Shown here: positions 17,061 to 25,157 of the stretch, in pieces
Layout: every line of letters begins with the position of its first letter
Numbering within the stretch: position 1 is the stretch's first letter
Source: DASWJS01 sp036397035
GTDB lineage: Bacteria > Actinomycetota > AC-67
Assembly: GCA_036397035.1 (NCBI GenBank)
Contig: DASWJS010000025.1
Span: 1-56,567 of the forward strand
Reading direction: 5' to 3'
DNA length: 56,567 nucleotides
Notes under the pieces: generated by a model
What the model saw: the letters and a program-made list of their open reading frames with translations, nothing else
Told to the model about the DNA's origin: nothing
Databases searched by the model: none
Made by a program: the position numbers and the translations under genes

Positions 17061-17539
17061 CGCAACCGTTCCGGCGACAAGCCCGGGAACGCGCAGCGCG
17101 TGCCCGGCCGCTTGGAGGGGATCGCGTCGGCGAGTCCCAGAAGCTGGACGAGCGCGTCGCCTCGCTGCCGGGGTGTCGCCCCGATCCACCGCGCGATCGA
17201 ATCGTCGAACGCGCGCCGGACCGCCGGGTCGTCGCTGAGCCCGGAGACGAGCAGCCGGCGAAGGCCGCTTCGCGGTCGCTCCCCCCGAGCGAGCGCGCGG
17301 GTCAGGCCCCTGGCATGGGCGTCCGGTTCGGACCGCTCGATCGGCGCCCCCGCTCGCCGGGCGGATCGCACGACGTCCGCCAGCTCGAACGGACGACCGG
17401 CCGCCGCTCGGGCCCGGGCGAGGACCTCGTCGGTCAGCGCCTTGAACGATGCGAGCGTTCGCGCCCGCGGCCCGCGCGGGGTCGCGACGGACTCCCGGAT
17501 CTCCCACCATCCGCCGGGCCGCGTCACCACGTACGTCAT
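17057..17539 (-). CDS. Putative antitoxin/partner of the nucleotidyltransferase
   Basis: The 160-residue basic protein begins MTYVVTRPGGWWEIRES and has a helical C-terminal half. I do not recognise a named domain; it lacks an obvious HTH like that of AbiEi. Its place, coupled before a nucleotidyltransferase and behind a palindromic promoter, is that of an antitoxin. The ATG at 17539 is chosen because TAATCT ends 8 bases before it, so the mRNA is probably leaderless. Non-TA roles stay possible. Confidence 0.6.
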   Translation of the reverse strand: MTYVVTRPGGWWEIRESVATPRGPRARTLASFKALTDEVLARARAAAGRPFELADVVRSARRAGAPIERSEPDAHARGLTRALARGERPRSGLRRLLVSGLSDDPAVRRAFDDSIARWIGATPRQRGDALVQLLGLADAIPSKRPGTRCAFPGLSPERLR

Positions 17540-17559
17540 AGTGGGAAAGATTACCACTA
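17539..17559 (-). promoter_or_regulatory. Operator-like palindrome over the -10 box
   Basis: TAGTGG and CCACTA are separated by 9 bases that contain TAATCT, a good -10 hexamer on the minus strand. The right arm ends at the ATG at 17539. A protein bound here would block initiation, as in autoregulated toxin-antitoxin operons. Confidence 0.5.
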
Positions 17560-17582
17560 CACGCCCCTGCGGGGGAGGCGCC

Positions 17583-17817
17583 CTACTTCTTGGTCATCGT
17601 CAGCGTGCCCTCGGCGGTGCCGGCCGTCGATCGTGACCGTCGTGGTGCCGAACGTCTCCGACTCGACCTCGAAGCTCGCGTCCTCGCCCGGCGTGAAGCT
17701 GCCCGAGAGCGTCTCGGGGTCCGGGTCTGGTCCGCCGAACACGTTTCCGCCCAGGTCGAGCGTGATCGAGAACGTGCCCGCGGCCGCGTCCACCTCGATC
17801 TCCGCGTTCGCCGGGCT
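17583..17817 (-). pseudogene. Fragment of a beta-domain protein, frameshifted
   Basis: Directly after the acyl-CoA dehydrogenase stop, a coding-like frame reads SFTPGEDASFEVES and FGTTTVTIDG. One extra base (a C in the run GGCC) then shifts it; in the next frame it continues GTAEGTLTMTKK and stops at 17583. It lacks any credible start other than a GTG at 17793. It looks like the 3' end of a secreted or lipoprotein gene, truncated and frameshifted. A base-calling error could explain the shift but not the missing 5' end. Confidence 0.55.
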
Positions 17818-18973
17818 ACAGCCCGTAGGTCTTGGCGATGATCTCGCGCATGATCTCGGTCGTGCCGCCGCCGATCGGACCGAGCCGCGCGTCGCGCCAT
17901 GCGCGCTGCGCCGAGAACTCCATCATGTAGCCGTAGCCGCCGTGGACCTGGACGCACTCGTCGGCCACGTGCCAGTCCAGCTCGCACGCCATGGCCTTGG
18001 CCATCGAGACCTCGCGCAGCGCGTCTTCGCCGGCGACGAACTTTCGGACCGCGTGATACGTGAGCGCGCGCGCGGCCTCGATCTCCGTCGCGAGGTCGGC
18101 GAAGCGGTGCTTCCAGACCTGGAACTTCGCGATCGGCCTGCCGAACGCCTCGCGCTCGCGCGCGTAGCCGATCGCGGTGTCCAGGATCTGCGCCGCGCTG
18201 GAGACGGCGCCGAGCGCCATGATGATGCGCTCCCACTGAAAATTCTTCATGATCGCGACGAAGCCTTCGCCCTCGGCGCCCAGCAGGTTGGCCGCCGGAA
18301 CGCGGCAGTCCTCGAAGCGCAGCTCGCCGGTCTGGGACGTGCGCCAGCCCACCGTGTCGATGCGGCGCGTCGTGAACCCGGGCGTGCCGGCCTCGATCAC
18401 CAGCAGCGAGATGCCGGCGTACCCCTCGCCTCCGGTTCGCACCGCCGTCACGACGTAGTCGGCCTTCGGGCCGTTGGTGATGAAGACCTTCGAGCCGTTC
18501 ACCACGTACTCGTCGCCGTCGCGCACCGCGCGCGTGCGAAGGCTCGCGACGTCGGATCCGGCGTCGGGCTCGGTCACGCCGAGCGCGCCGATCGCCTCGC
18601 CGGCGATGGAGGGCGCGAGCCAGCGCTTGCGCTGCTCGTCGTTGCCGAAGCGGTAGACGTAGTACGAGCCGAGGTCCTTCGATCCGCCGATCCCGGCCGC
18701 GACTCCGCCCGAGCCGCACCGCGCCAGCTCCTCCACGACGATCACGTCCGCGAGGACGTCCGGCCCGGTGCCCCCGAACTCCTCCGGGTACTTCAGCCCG
18801 AGGAAGCCCAGCTCGCCCATGCGCCCGTAGAGCGAGCGCGGGAAGTCCCCGGCGCGCTCCCACTCCTCGACGTGCGGGTGGATCTCCTTTTCGACGAAGG
18901 CCCGGACGCTCGCGCGCAGCGCCTCGTGCTCGGGCGTGAACAGCGCGAAGCGAGCCGCGCCGGGCGCCGTCAC
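17816..18973 (-). CDS. Acyl-CoA dehydrogenase (second of a tandem pair)
   Basis: The 385-residue flavoenzyme oxidises an acyl-CoA to the 2-enoyl-CoA with FAD. It has the LGVTEPDAGSD and VFITNG motifs and the C-terminal QVHGGYGYMMEF and IGGGTTEIM. The usual catalytic Glu of medium-chain enzymes (YEGT) is absent, being GGGT; the helix-G glutamate (QWERIIMAL) as in isovaleryl-CoA dehydrogenase is present and should serve. GTG 18973 overlaps the stop of the first dehydrogenase as GTGA. Electrons would go to electron-transfer flavoprotein. The substrate cannot be read. Confidence 0.88.
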   Translation of the reverse strand: MTAPGAARFALFTPEHEALRASVRAFVEKEIHPHVEEWERAGDFPRSLYGRMGELGFLGLKYPEEFGGTGPDVLADVIVVEELARCGSGGVAAGIGGSKDLGSYYVYRFGNDEQRKRWLAPSIAGEAIGALGVTEPDAGSDVASLRTRAVRDGDEYVVNGSKVFITNGPKADYVVTAVRTGGEGYAGISLLVIEAGTPGFTTRRIDTVGWRTSQTGELRFEDCRVPAANLLGAEGEGFVAIMKNFQWERIIMALGAVSSAAQILDTAIGYAREREAFGRPIAKFQVWKHRFADLATEIEAARALTYHAVRKFVAGEDALREVSMAKAMACELDWHVADECVQVHGGYGYMMEFSAQRAWRDARLGPIGGGTTEIMREIIAKTYGL

Positions 18974-20130
18974 AGGCCCATCCCCTTCGCGACGATCTCG
19001 CGCATGACCTCGTCGGAGCCCGCGCCGATGCGGATGAGCCGCACGTCGCGCCACGCTCGCTCGACCGGCAGCTCGGTCGAGTAGCCGATCCCGCCGAAGA
19101 TCTGCATGGCCGCGTTGGCGACGCGGTTGACCACGAGGCCCGCGTAGAGCTTCGCCATCGAGATCTCCTTCACCGGATACTCGCCGGCGTCGACCTTGAA
19201 GGCGACCTCGTGGACGAGCGCCCGCGCCGCCTCGATCTCGGTCGCCATCTCCGCGAGCCGGTGCGCGATCACCTGGTGCTTGCCGATCGGCTTGCCGAAC
19301 GTCGTGCGCTCCTTGGCATAGGCGAGGCAGCGATCGAAGAGCAGTTGCGCGCTGACGACCGAGCCGGCCGCGGTCACGAGCCGCTCGCCCTGCAGCTCCC
19401 ACATGATCTGCTGGAAGCCCTCCCCTTCCACGCCGAGCAGCGCGTCGGCCGGGAGGCGCACGTCCTCGATCGCGATCTCGGCGGTGTCCGACGATCGCAT
19501 CCCGAGCTTGTCGAGCCGCCGCGCGACGCTCCAGCCGGGCGTGTCGGTCGGCACGAGGAACAAGCTGAAGCCGTGGTAGCCGGCCGGCTTGTCGGTGCGC
19601 GCGACGAGCGTGCAGAAGTGCGCGCGGACCCCGTTGGTGATGAAGGTCTTGCGCCCGTTGAGCACCCAGTCGCTCCCCTCGCGGCGCGCCGCCGTCGAGA
19701 TGTTCGCGACGTCGCTGCCGGCGTTCGGCTCCGTGATGCCGAGGCACGCGATCTTGGTCCCGGCGAGCGCGGGGCGCAGGAACTCCTCCTTCTGCGCGGG
19801 CGTGCCGAACTTGTTGATCGGCGGCGTCGCCATGTCGGTCTGCACCGCGACCGCCATCGCGACGCCGCCCGAACCGGCCCGCGTCATCTCCTCCTTCAGC
19901 ACGACCGTCGACAGGTAGTCGCCGCCCTGCCCGCCCACGTCTTCCGGATAGGCAAGGCCCAGGAGGCCCTGCGCGCCGAGCCGCTCGAATACCCAGTCGG
20001 GGAAGTCGCCCTCGCGCTCCCACGCGTCGGCGTGCGGGGCCAGCTCGCGCTCGACGAAGGCGCGGATCGACGCGCGGAGCGCGTCGTGCTCGGCGGTGAA
20101 GACCGACGTTCGGAGCGCGGTGCCGGACAT
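18970..20130 (-). CDS. Acyl-CoA dehydrogenase (first of a tandem pair)
   Basis: The 386-residue enzyme has CLGITEPNAGSD, TFITNG, QIFGGIGYSTELPVER and IGAGSDEVM. As in its neighbour, the C-terminal catalytic Glu position is not Glu (GAGS), while the helix-G glutamate is present (ELQGERLVTAAGS). This suggests branched- or long-chain acyl-CoA as substrate, by comparison with isovaleryl- and long-chain dehydrogenases. I chose ATG 20130 (MSGTALRTSVF); sequence upstream is low-complexity. Coupled to the second dehydrogenase, probably for one degradation pathway. Confidence 0.88.
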   Translation of the reverse strand: MSGTALRTSVFTAEHDALRASIRAFVERELAPHADAWEREGDFPDWVFERLGAQGLLGLAYPEDVGGQGGDYLSTVVLKEEMTRAGSGGVAMAVAVQTDMATPPINKFGTPAQKEEFLRPALAGTKIACLGITEPNAGSDVANISTAARREGSDWVLNGRKTFITNGVRAHFCTLVARTDKPAGYHGFSLFLVPTDTPGWSVARRLDKLGMRSSDTAEIAIEDVRLPADALLGVEGEGFQQIMWELQGERLVTAAGSVVSAQLLFDRCLAYAKERTTFGKPIGKHQVIAHRLAEMATEIEAARALVHEVAFKVDAGEYPVKEISMAKLYAGLVVNRVANAAMQIFGGIGYSTELPVERAWRDVRLIRIGAGSDEVMREIVAKGMGL

Positions 20131-20192
20131 GGACGCTGATGCTACCCGCCGGGACGCCGCGTGGTAGCGTCGTCGGCTGGGAGGTGGGAACG

Positions 20193-20570
20193 ATGCTCGG
20201 AAGCTATTCGGTAGGGGCCGTCGTGCCCGTGTCCGATGCCGCCAAGGCAAGGGCGTTCTACGAGGGGGCGCTCGGGCTGAAGGTGACGGAGGAGTCCTCG
20301 AACGGGGACGTCCGGTACCAGAGCGGCGACACCGCGCTCTACGCCTACGTCACGCCGCACGCGGGGAAGGCCGCGCACACGATCGCGGGGTGGGAGGTCG
20401 CCGATCTCGACGCCGAGATGAAGGAGCTGCGGTCGGCCGGGATCACGTTCGAGGACTACGACCTTCCCGGCCTGAAGACCGTGAACGGCGTCGTGGAGAT
20501 GGAGAACATGAGGGGCGCCTGGTTCAAGGACCCCGACGGCAACATCCTGTCGCTCATGCAGCGGGCCTGA
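20193..20570 (+). CDS. VOC (glyoxalase/bleomycin resistance-like) family protein
   Basis: The 125-residue protein has the two beta-alpha-beta-beta-beta modules of the VOC family: VGAVVPVSDAAKARAFYEGAL at the start and AWFKDPDGNILSLMQ at the end, the last giving one metal-ligand-like position. The function could be a dioxygenase, glyoxalase or binding protein. ATG 20193 follows GGAGGTGGG at ideal spacing. Its last 17 bases overlap the convergent MFS gene. Confidence 0.8.
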   Translation: MLGSYSVGAVVPVSDAAKARAFYEGALGLKVTEESSNGDVRYQSGDTALYAYVTPHAGKAAHTIAGWEVADLDAEMKELRSAGITFEDYDLPGLKTVNGVVEMENMRGAWFKDPDGNILSLMQRA

Positions 20571-21777
20571 CCGGCGCCGGACGTCCGGCGATCACGCCGA
20601 CCGGGACGAGGACGAGCGCCGCGCCGGCGAGCGCGAGCACGCGGAAACCGAACGCTGCGAGCAGCACGCCCGACAGCGCGCTCGCCGCCGCCGCCACCGT
20701 CCACGCGAGCGTGTCGACCGCCCCTTGCGCCTTGACGCGCGCGCGGTAGGTCAGCCCGCCGGTCAGCGTCGCGCTCCCGCCGACGAATGCGAGGTTCCAG
20801 CCCAGGCCGAGCAGGAACAGCCACGTTCCCATCGCGCCCGGCCGGACGCTGCCGAGCAGCCCCGACCCGATCGCGGCGGCGAACAGCACGGTCAGACCGA
20901 TCGCCATGATCGGTCTGCTGCCGAAGCGCGCGGTCATGGAGCCGGCGACGGGCGCCAGCGCGTACATGCCGACGAAGTGCGCGCTCATCACCACGCCGAC
21001 CACGCCGAGCCCGTGCCCGGCCCCGCGAACGTGTACGGGCGTCATCGTCATGATGAGCACCATGGTCGTCTGCGCGACCACCATCACGATCATCGCGGTG
21101 CGCAGCTCCGGATCCGCGAAGGAGGCGCGCAAGCTCGGAGGGCGTGCTTCGCCGGCGTCGGCCGGTCGCGACGCAGCGGTGCGCACGCGGCTCGCCAGGG
21201 CGAGCGCGCCGGCGTAGAACGCGATCGCGACGAGGAAGCCGGCGCCGTCGCGCCGCAGGCTCATGCGCTCTGCGAGCCAGCCGAACAGGCCGGGAAGGTT
21301 CGGCCCGAGCACCGAGCCGATCGTCGCCGCCCACACGATCCAGCCGATCACCGACGGACGGCGCTCGGGCGGGTGCAATTCGGCGGCGGCGAAGCGAGCG
21401 AGCTGGTTCGACGCGTGCCCGATTCCGAGCACGGCCATCGCGATCACCATCGCCCAGAACGCCGAACGGCGAAGCGCGATCACCGCGCCGAACGCGCCGG
21501 CGAGCCCGAGCGCGTACCCGAGCCGAAGCCCCGCGGCCCGGCCGCGCCTGCCCATCACGACGCTCAGCATCGCCGCGCCGAGCGCCGTCCCGGCCACGGC
21601 GGCGGCCCCGGGGATCCCCGCGACCGCGTTCGACCCGGTGATCTCCTTTGCGAGCAGCGGCGCGACGGTGAAGGCGGCGAACAGGCTCGTCGTGCCGAGC
21701 GCGGCTCCCCAAAAGACCAGGCGCGTCGCGCGGCCGGCGTCCGGAGACGCGTTCATCGGGGCAGGCGCGGTCGGCAC
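20554..21777 (-). CDS. MFS transporter
   Basis: The 407-residue membrane protein has about twelve hydrophobic helices and a central charged loop near residue 205, and the MFS loop motif between helices 2 and 3 (SVVMGRRGRAAGLRLGYALG). It probably exports small compounds by proton exchange. The GTG at 21777 is chosen because TAGACT (21789-21784) ends 6 bases before it, a leaderless arrangement; an ATG at 21756 is the alternative. Confidence 0.82.
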   Translation of the reverse strand: MPTAPAPMNASPDAGRATRLVFWGAALGTTSLFAAFTVAPLLAKEITGSNAVAGIPGAAAVAGTALGAAMLSVVMGRRGRAAGLRLGYALGLAGAFGAVIALRRSAFWAMVIAMAVLGIGHASNQLARFAAAELHPPERRPSVIGWIVWAATIGSVLGPNLPGLFGWLAERMSLRRDGAGFLVAIAFYAGALALASRVRTAASRPADAGEARPPSLRASFADPELRTAMIVMVVAQTTMVLIMTMTPVHVRGAGHGLGVVGVVMSAHFVGMYALAPVAGSMTARFGSRPIMAIGLTVLFAAAIGSGLLGSVRPGAMGTWLFLLGLGWNLAFVGGSATLTGGLTYRARVKAQGAVDTLAWTVAAAASALSGVLLAAFGFRVLALAGAALVLVPVGVIAGRPAPVRPAA

Positions 21778-21964
21778 CGCTCGAGTCTAGCGCCGGGGTT
21801 CGTGGGGCCGTGCCGGCCCGGTTAGGGCCGGGACGCAGTTCGATCCGGCCGCGGTCGAGGCCTTCCGAGCGGTCGCGGTTTGCTTTTCCAGCCGTCGTGC
21901 AAGACTTGCCCAGCGCGAGACGGCCAGTCCCTCCAAGAAGCATCTCGGCTTCGTCGCACTTCTT

Positions 21965-22008
21965 GGCCGGGGCGGCCCGGGAGGGCGGCCGGGGCGGCCC
22001 GGGAGGGC
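21965..22008. repeat. 22-bp perfect tandem duplication
   Basis: Two identical 22-bp units (21965-21986 and 21987-22008) lie next to each other just downstream of the Flp pilin gene. Part of the second unit forms the left arm of the terminator hairpin, so the first unit could compete for the right arm. The rest of the gap 21778-22034 holds no gene that I can support. Confidence 0.8.
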
Positions 22009-22031
22009 GGCCGTCGCCGCCCTCCCGGGCC
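21996..22031. terminator. Perfect 16-bp hairpin after the Flp pilin gene
   Basis: A 16-bp perfect inverted repeat with a CGTC loop starts 3 bases after the pilin stop (minus strand). All bases in the stem are G or C except one pair. It should terminate the tad operon. Confidence 0.75.
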
Positions 22032-22034
22032 GGA

Positions 22035-22247
22035 CTAGCTGAACATCGCGACGACCTTGTCGAAGATCGTTTGGAAGAAGCCGACGATGGCGCCTCCCTG
22101 GGCCCAGTTGAGCAGCAGGAGCGCGATCGTCGCGGCGACCAGGATCACGAGCGTGTACTCCGTCGTGGACTGGCCGGACTGACCGTGGAGCCCGCGCACA
22201 AGGCGACGGACCCGCTCGCGCAGCGACGCGCCGAACAGGAACAGCAT
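22035..22247 (-). CDS. Flp-type pilin / DUF4244-like small membrane protein
   Basis: The 70-residue protein has a basic leader (RERVRRLVRGLHG), then the prepilin-peptidase signature G-QSTTE-Y with Glu at mature position 5, followed by a hydrophobic helix (YTLVILVAATIALLLLNWA). This is the class III signal of Flp pilins; the actinobacterial relatives are annotated as DUF4244. It would be the major subunit assembled by the TadABC machinery. An AGGGGGTGAGAGA site precedes ATG 22247. No prepilin peptidase gene is nearby. Confidence 0.85.
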   Translation of the reverse strand: MLFLFGASLRERVRRLVRGLHGQSGQSTTEYTLVILVAATIALLLLNWAQGGAIVGFFQTIFDKVVAMFS

Positions 22248-22320
22248 TCTCTCACCCCCTCGACGAAGCGGATCGCGCGCCTGCGCGCACGCCCCCCGGG
22301 GAAGGCCCCGACGATGCGGT

Positions 22321-22400
22321 CCACCGCGGACTCATACGGTCCACCGCGGACTTATGCGGTCCATGGCGGACTCATGCGGTCCGCGCGGGACTCATGCGGT
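22321..22400. repeat. Four 20-bp tandem repeats with internal dyads
   Basis: Four consecutive 20-bp units of the type CCACCGCGGACTCATGCGGT fill the gap between tadC and the pilin gene, with partial units on both sides (from 22313 and to about 22406). Units differ at one to six positions. Each contains GTCC-N5-GGAC, so single units can form short hairpins or bind a dimeric protein. The period is not a multiple of 3 and the region has no gene. It separates the machinery genes from the pilin gene and may be an operator array or an mRNA processing/stability element. Confidence 0.8.
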
Positions 22401-22418
22401 CCACGGCCCGGCCCTCAG

Positions 22419-23105
22419 CTAGATGCCGCCCAGCGTCCTGATCGCGCTCAGCGCGATCGGTGCGATCGTCAGCAGCACGAACGCCGGCAGGAAGCACAGC
22501 ACCAACGGGAAGAGCATCCGAACCGGCGCCGTCCTGGCTTCGGTCTCGGCGCGCGCCCGCGCCCGCGAGCGCAGCTCCCGCGCTTGCGCCACGAGGACCT
22601 CGCTGACGGGCGTCCCGAAGCGTTCGGCCCGCGCCAGCACGACGAGCAACGCGCGCATCTCTTCGATCCCGCTTCGTTCGCCGATCAACGCGTACGCCCT
22701 CGCGCGCGCCGTTCCCGCGTCGAGCGCGCGCCGCCCCGCGTGGATCGCGTCCTTGATGAGCCGCGGCGCGCGCGACCCCACCGTCGCCAGTCCCTGCTCC
22801 ACGCTCATGCCGGCGAGCACGCAGGTCGCCAGCCGGTCGATCAGGCCGGGCAGCGCCGCTCGCGCCTCTTCGATCGCGCGAAGGCGCTCGCGACCCGCGA
22901 GCGCTCCGGCGACGCGCGCACCCAGCCACGCCCCGAGCGGCAGTCCGGCCAGCGCCCGCACGCCGGACGTCGAGGTCGCCACGAGCACGGCGCCCGCGAC
23001 CGCGCCGATCGCGGCTCGCCCGCGGGCGGAGGGAAATGGCGAGCCGCGCCGGGCCCGCGCCGGCAACCTCGCGCGAACGCGCGCGCGGTACGCAAGCGCG
23101 CTCAC
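22419..23105 (-). CDS. tadC: Tad platform protein TadC
   Basis: The 228-residue membrane protein has the GspF/TadC domain with helices near residues 30-65 and at the C-terminus (LFPLVLCFLPAFVLLTIAPIA) and the central helical core (IDRLATCVLAGMSVEQGLAT; FGTPVSEVLVAQARELR). With TadB it forms the inner-membrane platform that works with the TadA ATPase. GTG 23105 follows tadB by 28 bases. Confidence 0.85.
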   Translation of the reverse strand: MSALAYRARVRARLPARARRGSPFPSARGRAAIGAVAGAVLVATSTSGVRALAGLPLGAWLGARVAGALAGRERLRAIEEARAALPGLIDRLATCVLAGMSVEQGLATVGSRAPRLIKDAIHAGRRALDAGTARARAYALIGERSGIEEMRALLVVLARAERFGTPVSEVLVAQARELRSRARARAETEARTAPVRMLFPLVLCFLPAFVLLTIAPIALSAIRTLGGI

Positions 23106-23133
23106 GGTCGCAGCCGCGACGCGCGGAGCGCGA

Positions 23134-23943
23134 TCATCGGCTCTCCCGCGACCGGATCATCGAGCGCATCCACAGCACGCCCGCGACGTCCAGCCCGAGG
23201 CCCGCCCCCAGCAGCAGCCATCCGACCGGGTCCGAGAACAGCAACCCGAGCTGGCGGCGGGCGCCACCTCCGACGAGCGCGTAGAACGCGACCGGCATCG
23301 CCCCGACGACGATCGCCGACAGGCGCGCTTGCGATCCGGCTGCGGCGCGGTCCCGGTCGATGCGCGCTCGATCGTCCATCGCGTCGGCCGCGTGGTCGAG
23401 CACGGCGGGCAGCAGCGCCGCCGCGCGCTCGCCGATCCGGATCGCCTCCGCCGCCTCGCGCGCCCGAGCCGTGCCCGCGGCGCGCGCGAAGACCTCCACG
23501 GCGTCCGGGAGCGGGACGCCCACGGCGAGCCGCGCGAGCGCGGCGCGCAGCGGCTCGGCAATCGGGGCGGGCGCGCCCTCGGCCGCCGCGTCCAGCGCCT
23601 GCGGCACGTTCCGTCCGGCTCGCAACGCCGAGGCGATCCCGCGCATCACGTCGGGGACTTGCGCGTCGAGCGCGGCGCGTCGATTCGCATCGGCGCGTCT
23701 GCGCCGGACGCGCAGGACGACGAGCGTTCCCGCCGCGCCGAGCGCCGCCGTCGTCCATCCGCCCATCACGGCGCCCGCCAGCGCGGCGAGCCCGGCGGCG
23801 CGCAACGCGGGCGCCGCCATCGCGACCCGGTCCAGCGCTCGCAACCGGATCCCCGCGACCGCACGCGCGCGCGCCGCGAGGCGCGCGCGCTCCACGAACC
23901 ACACGCCGAACAGCGCCGGCAGAACGCTCGCCACGACGATCAT
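23134..23943 (-). CDS. tadB: Tad platform protein TadB
   Basis: The 269-residue protein has N-terminal membrane helices, the GspF-like core (PDVMRGIASALRAGRNVPQA, then GVPLPDAVEVFARA, then ERAAALLPAVLDHAADAM) and two C-terminal helices (SAIVVGAMPVAFYALVGG; GWLLLGAGLGLDVAG). ATG 23943 overlaps the tadA stop as ATGA. It belongs to the same operon as tadZ, tadA and tadC. Confidence 0.85.
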   Translation of the reverse strand: MIVVASVLPALFGVWFVERARLAARARAVAGIRLRALDRVAMAAPALRAAGLAALAGAVMGGWTTAALGAAGTLVVLRVRRRRADANRRAALDAQVPDVMRGIASALRAGRNVPQALDAAAEGAPAPIAEPLRAALARLAVGVPLPDAVEVFARAAGTARAREAAEAIRIGERAAALLPAVLDHAADAMDDRARIDRDRAAAGSQARLSAIVVGAMPVAFYALVGGGARRQLGLLFSDPVGWLLLGAGLGLDVAGVLWMRSMIRSRESR

Positions 23944-25157
23944 CGGACGGGCGCCGCCGGGCCCGGCTCGCGGGCTCGATACAAGGACTCGATCGCGAGG
24001 TCGTCCCTCACGCGGGCGATCGCGGCGACCCGTCGCGCGCCGCCGGGGGAACGCTCGAGGTGGACCAGCAGGTCGAGCGCCGCCGCGAGCTGTCGCCGTA
24101 TCGATTCGAGCGGCACGTCCCCCGCCATCAACGCCAGCGCCTCCAGCCGCGCGATCACGTCCTGCGGCTCGTTCGCGTGGACGGTGGCGAGCGAGCCGTC
24201 GTGGCCGGTGTTCATCGCCTGGAGCATGTCGAGCACCTCCGCGCCCCGGACCTCGCCCACGACGATCCGGTCCGGGCGCATCCGCAGCGCGTTGCGCACG
24301 AGGTCGCGCATGCTCACGCGCCCGCGCCCCTCGACGTTCGCCGGGCGCGTCTCCAGGGCGACGACGTGCTCGCGTCCGAGCCGAAGCTCCGCGGCGTCCT
24401 CGATCGTGATCACCCGCTCGGCGGGCGGCACGTGCATGGCGAGCGCGCCGAGCAGGGTCGTCTTGCCGGTGCCCGCCCCGCCGGAGATCAGGATCGAGCG
24501 GCGCGCGCGGACCGCGCCGATCAGGAGCGAGGCCTCCGATCGGCAGAGCGCGCGCCGCGTCACGAGCGCGTCGATCGACAGCGGCTCCTTCGCGAACCTG
24601 CGAATCGTCAGCGCCGGGCCCGTGACGGCGAGGGGCGGCACGATCGCGTGGACGCGGGATCCGTCGTGGAGCCGGGCGTCGACCCACGGCTGCGACTCGT
24701 CCAGACGAAGCCCGAGCGGCGCAACGATCCGGTCGATCAGGTGCACGACGTCGGCGTCGCTTTCGAACGTCACGGCCGCGCGTTCGATCACGCCCTCGCG
24801 CTCGACGTAGACGTCGCCCGGGCCGTTCACCATCACCTCGGTCACGGCCGGGTCGTGCAGCAGCGGCTCGAGCGGACCGAGCCCGGTGATGTCGTCGGCC
24901 AGCTCGCGCACGAGCGCCGACACCTCGGCAGGCCCGAGGGCGACCCGCTCCTGGGCAAGGAAGCGCGCCACGGTTTCCCGGACGCGCACGCGCCGCTCCC
25001 AGCGCGACGGGATCGCGAGCACGTCGGCCGCTTCGGCCAGCAAACGCTCGCGCACCTGCTCGCGCAGCGCCTCCCCCGGCCCCGCGACCTGGCTCGGGGC
25101 GCCGGCGCTCGGGGCGTCCGTGCTCGGGGTGGCGGCGCTCGGGATTACAGCGCTCAC
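23940..25157 (-). CDS. tadA: Tad/CpaF-type pilus assembly ATPase
   Basis: The 405-residue ATPase powers Flp pilus assembly. Motifs: N-terminal domain (GLGPLEPLLHDPAVTEVMVN, 92-111), Walker A GGAGTGKTT at 226-234, the Asp box ITIEDAAEL, the atypical Walker B (MRPDRIVVGEVRG) and the His box (MNTGHDGSLATVHAN). The first 30 residues are Pro/Ser/Ala-rich. The GTG at 25157 overlaps the stop of the TadZ gene as GTGA. Confidence 0.92.
   Translation of the reverse strand: MSAVIPSAATPSTDAPSAGAPSQVAGPGEALREQVRERLLAEAADVLAIPSRWERRVRVRETVARFLAQERVALGPAEVSALVRELADDITGLGPLEPLLHDPAVTEVMVNGPGDVYVEREGVIERAAVTFESDADVVHLIDRIVAPLGLRLDESQPWVDARLHDGSRVHAIVPPLAVTGPALTIRRFAKEPLSIDALVTRRALCRSEASLLIGAVRARRSILISGGAGTGKTTLLGALAMHVPPAERVITIEDAAELRLGREHVVALETRPANVEGRGRVSMRDLVRNALRMRPDRIVVGEVRGAEVLDMLQAMNTGHDGSLATVHANEPQDVIARLEALALMAGDVPLESIRRQLAAALDLLVHLERSPGGARRVAAIARVRDDLAIESLYRAREPGPAAPVR

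Noticed and set aside
17057..17539. Classical AbiEi antitoxin
   Set aside because: The protein lacks a recognisable N-terminal winged HTH of the AbiEi type, so only a general partner role is claimed.
22321..22400. Possible CRISPR array
   Set aside because: The 20-bp units are directly adjacent with no unique spacers, and no cas gene is nearby.
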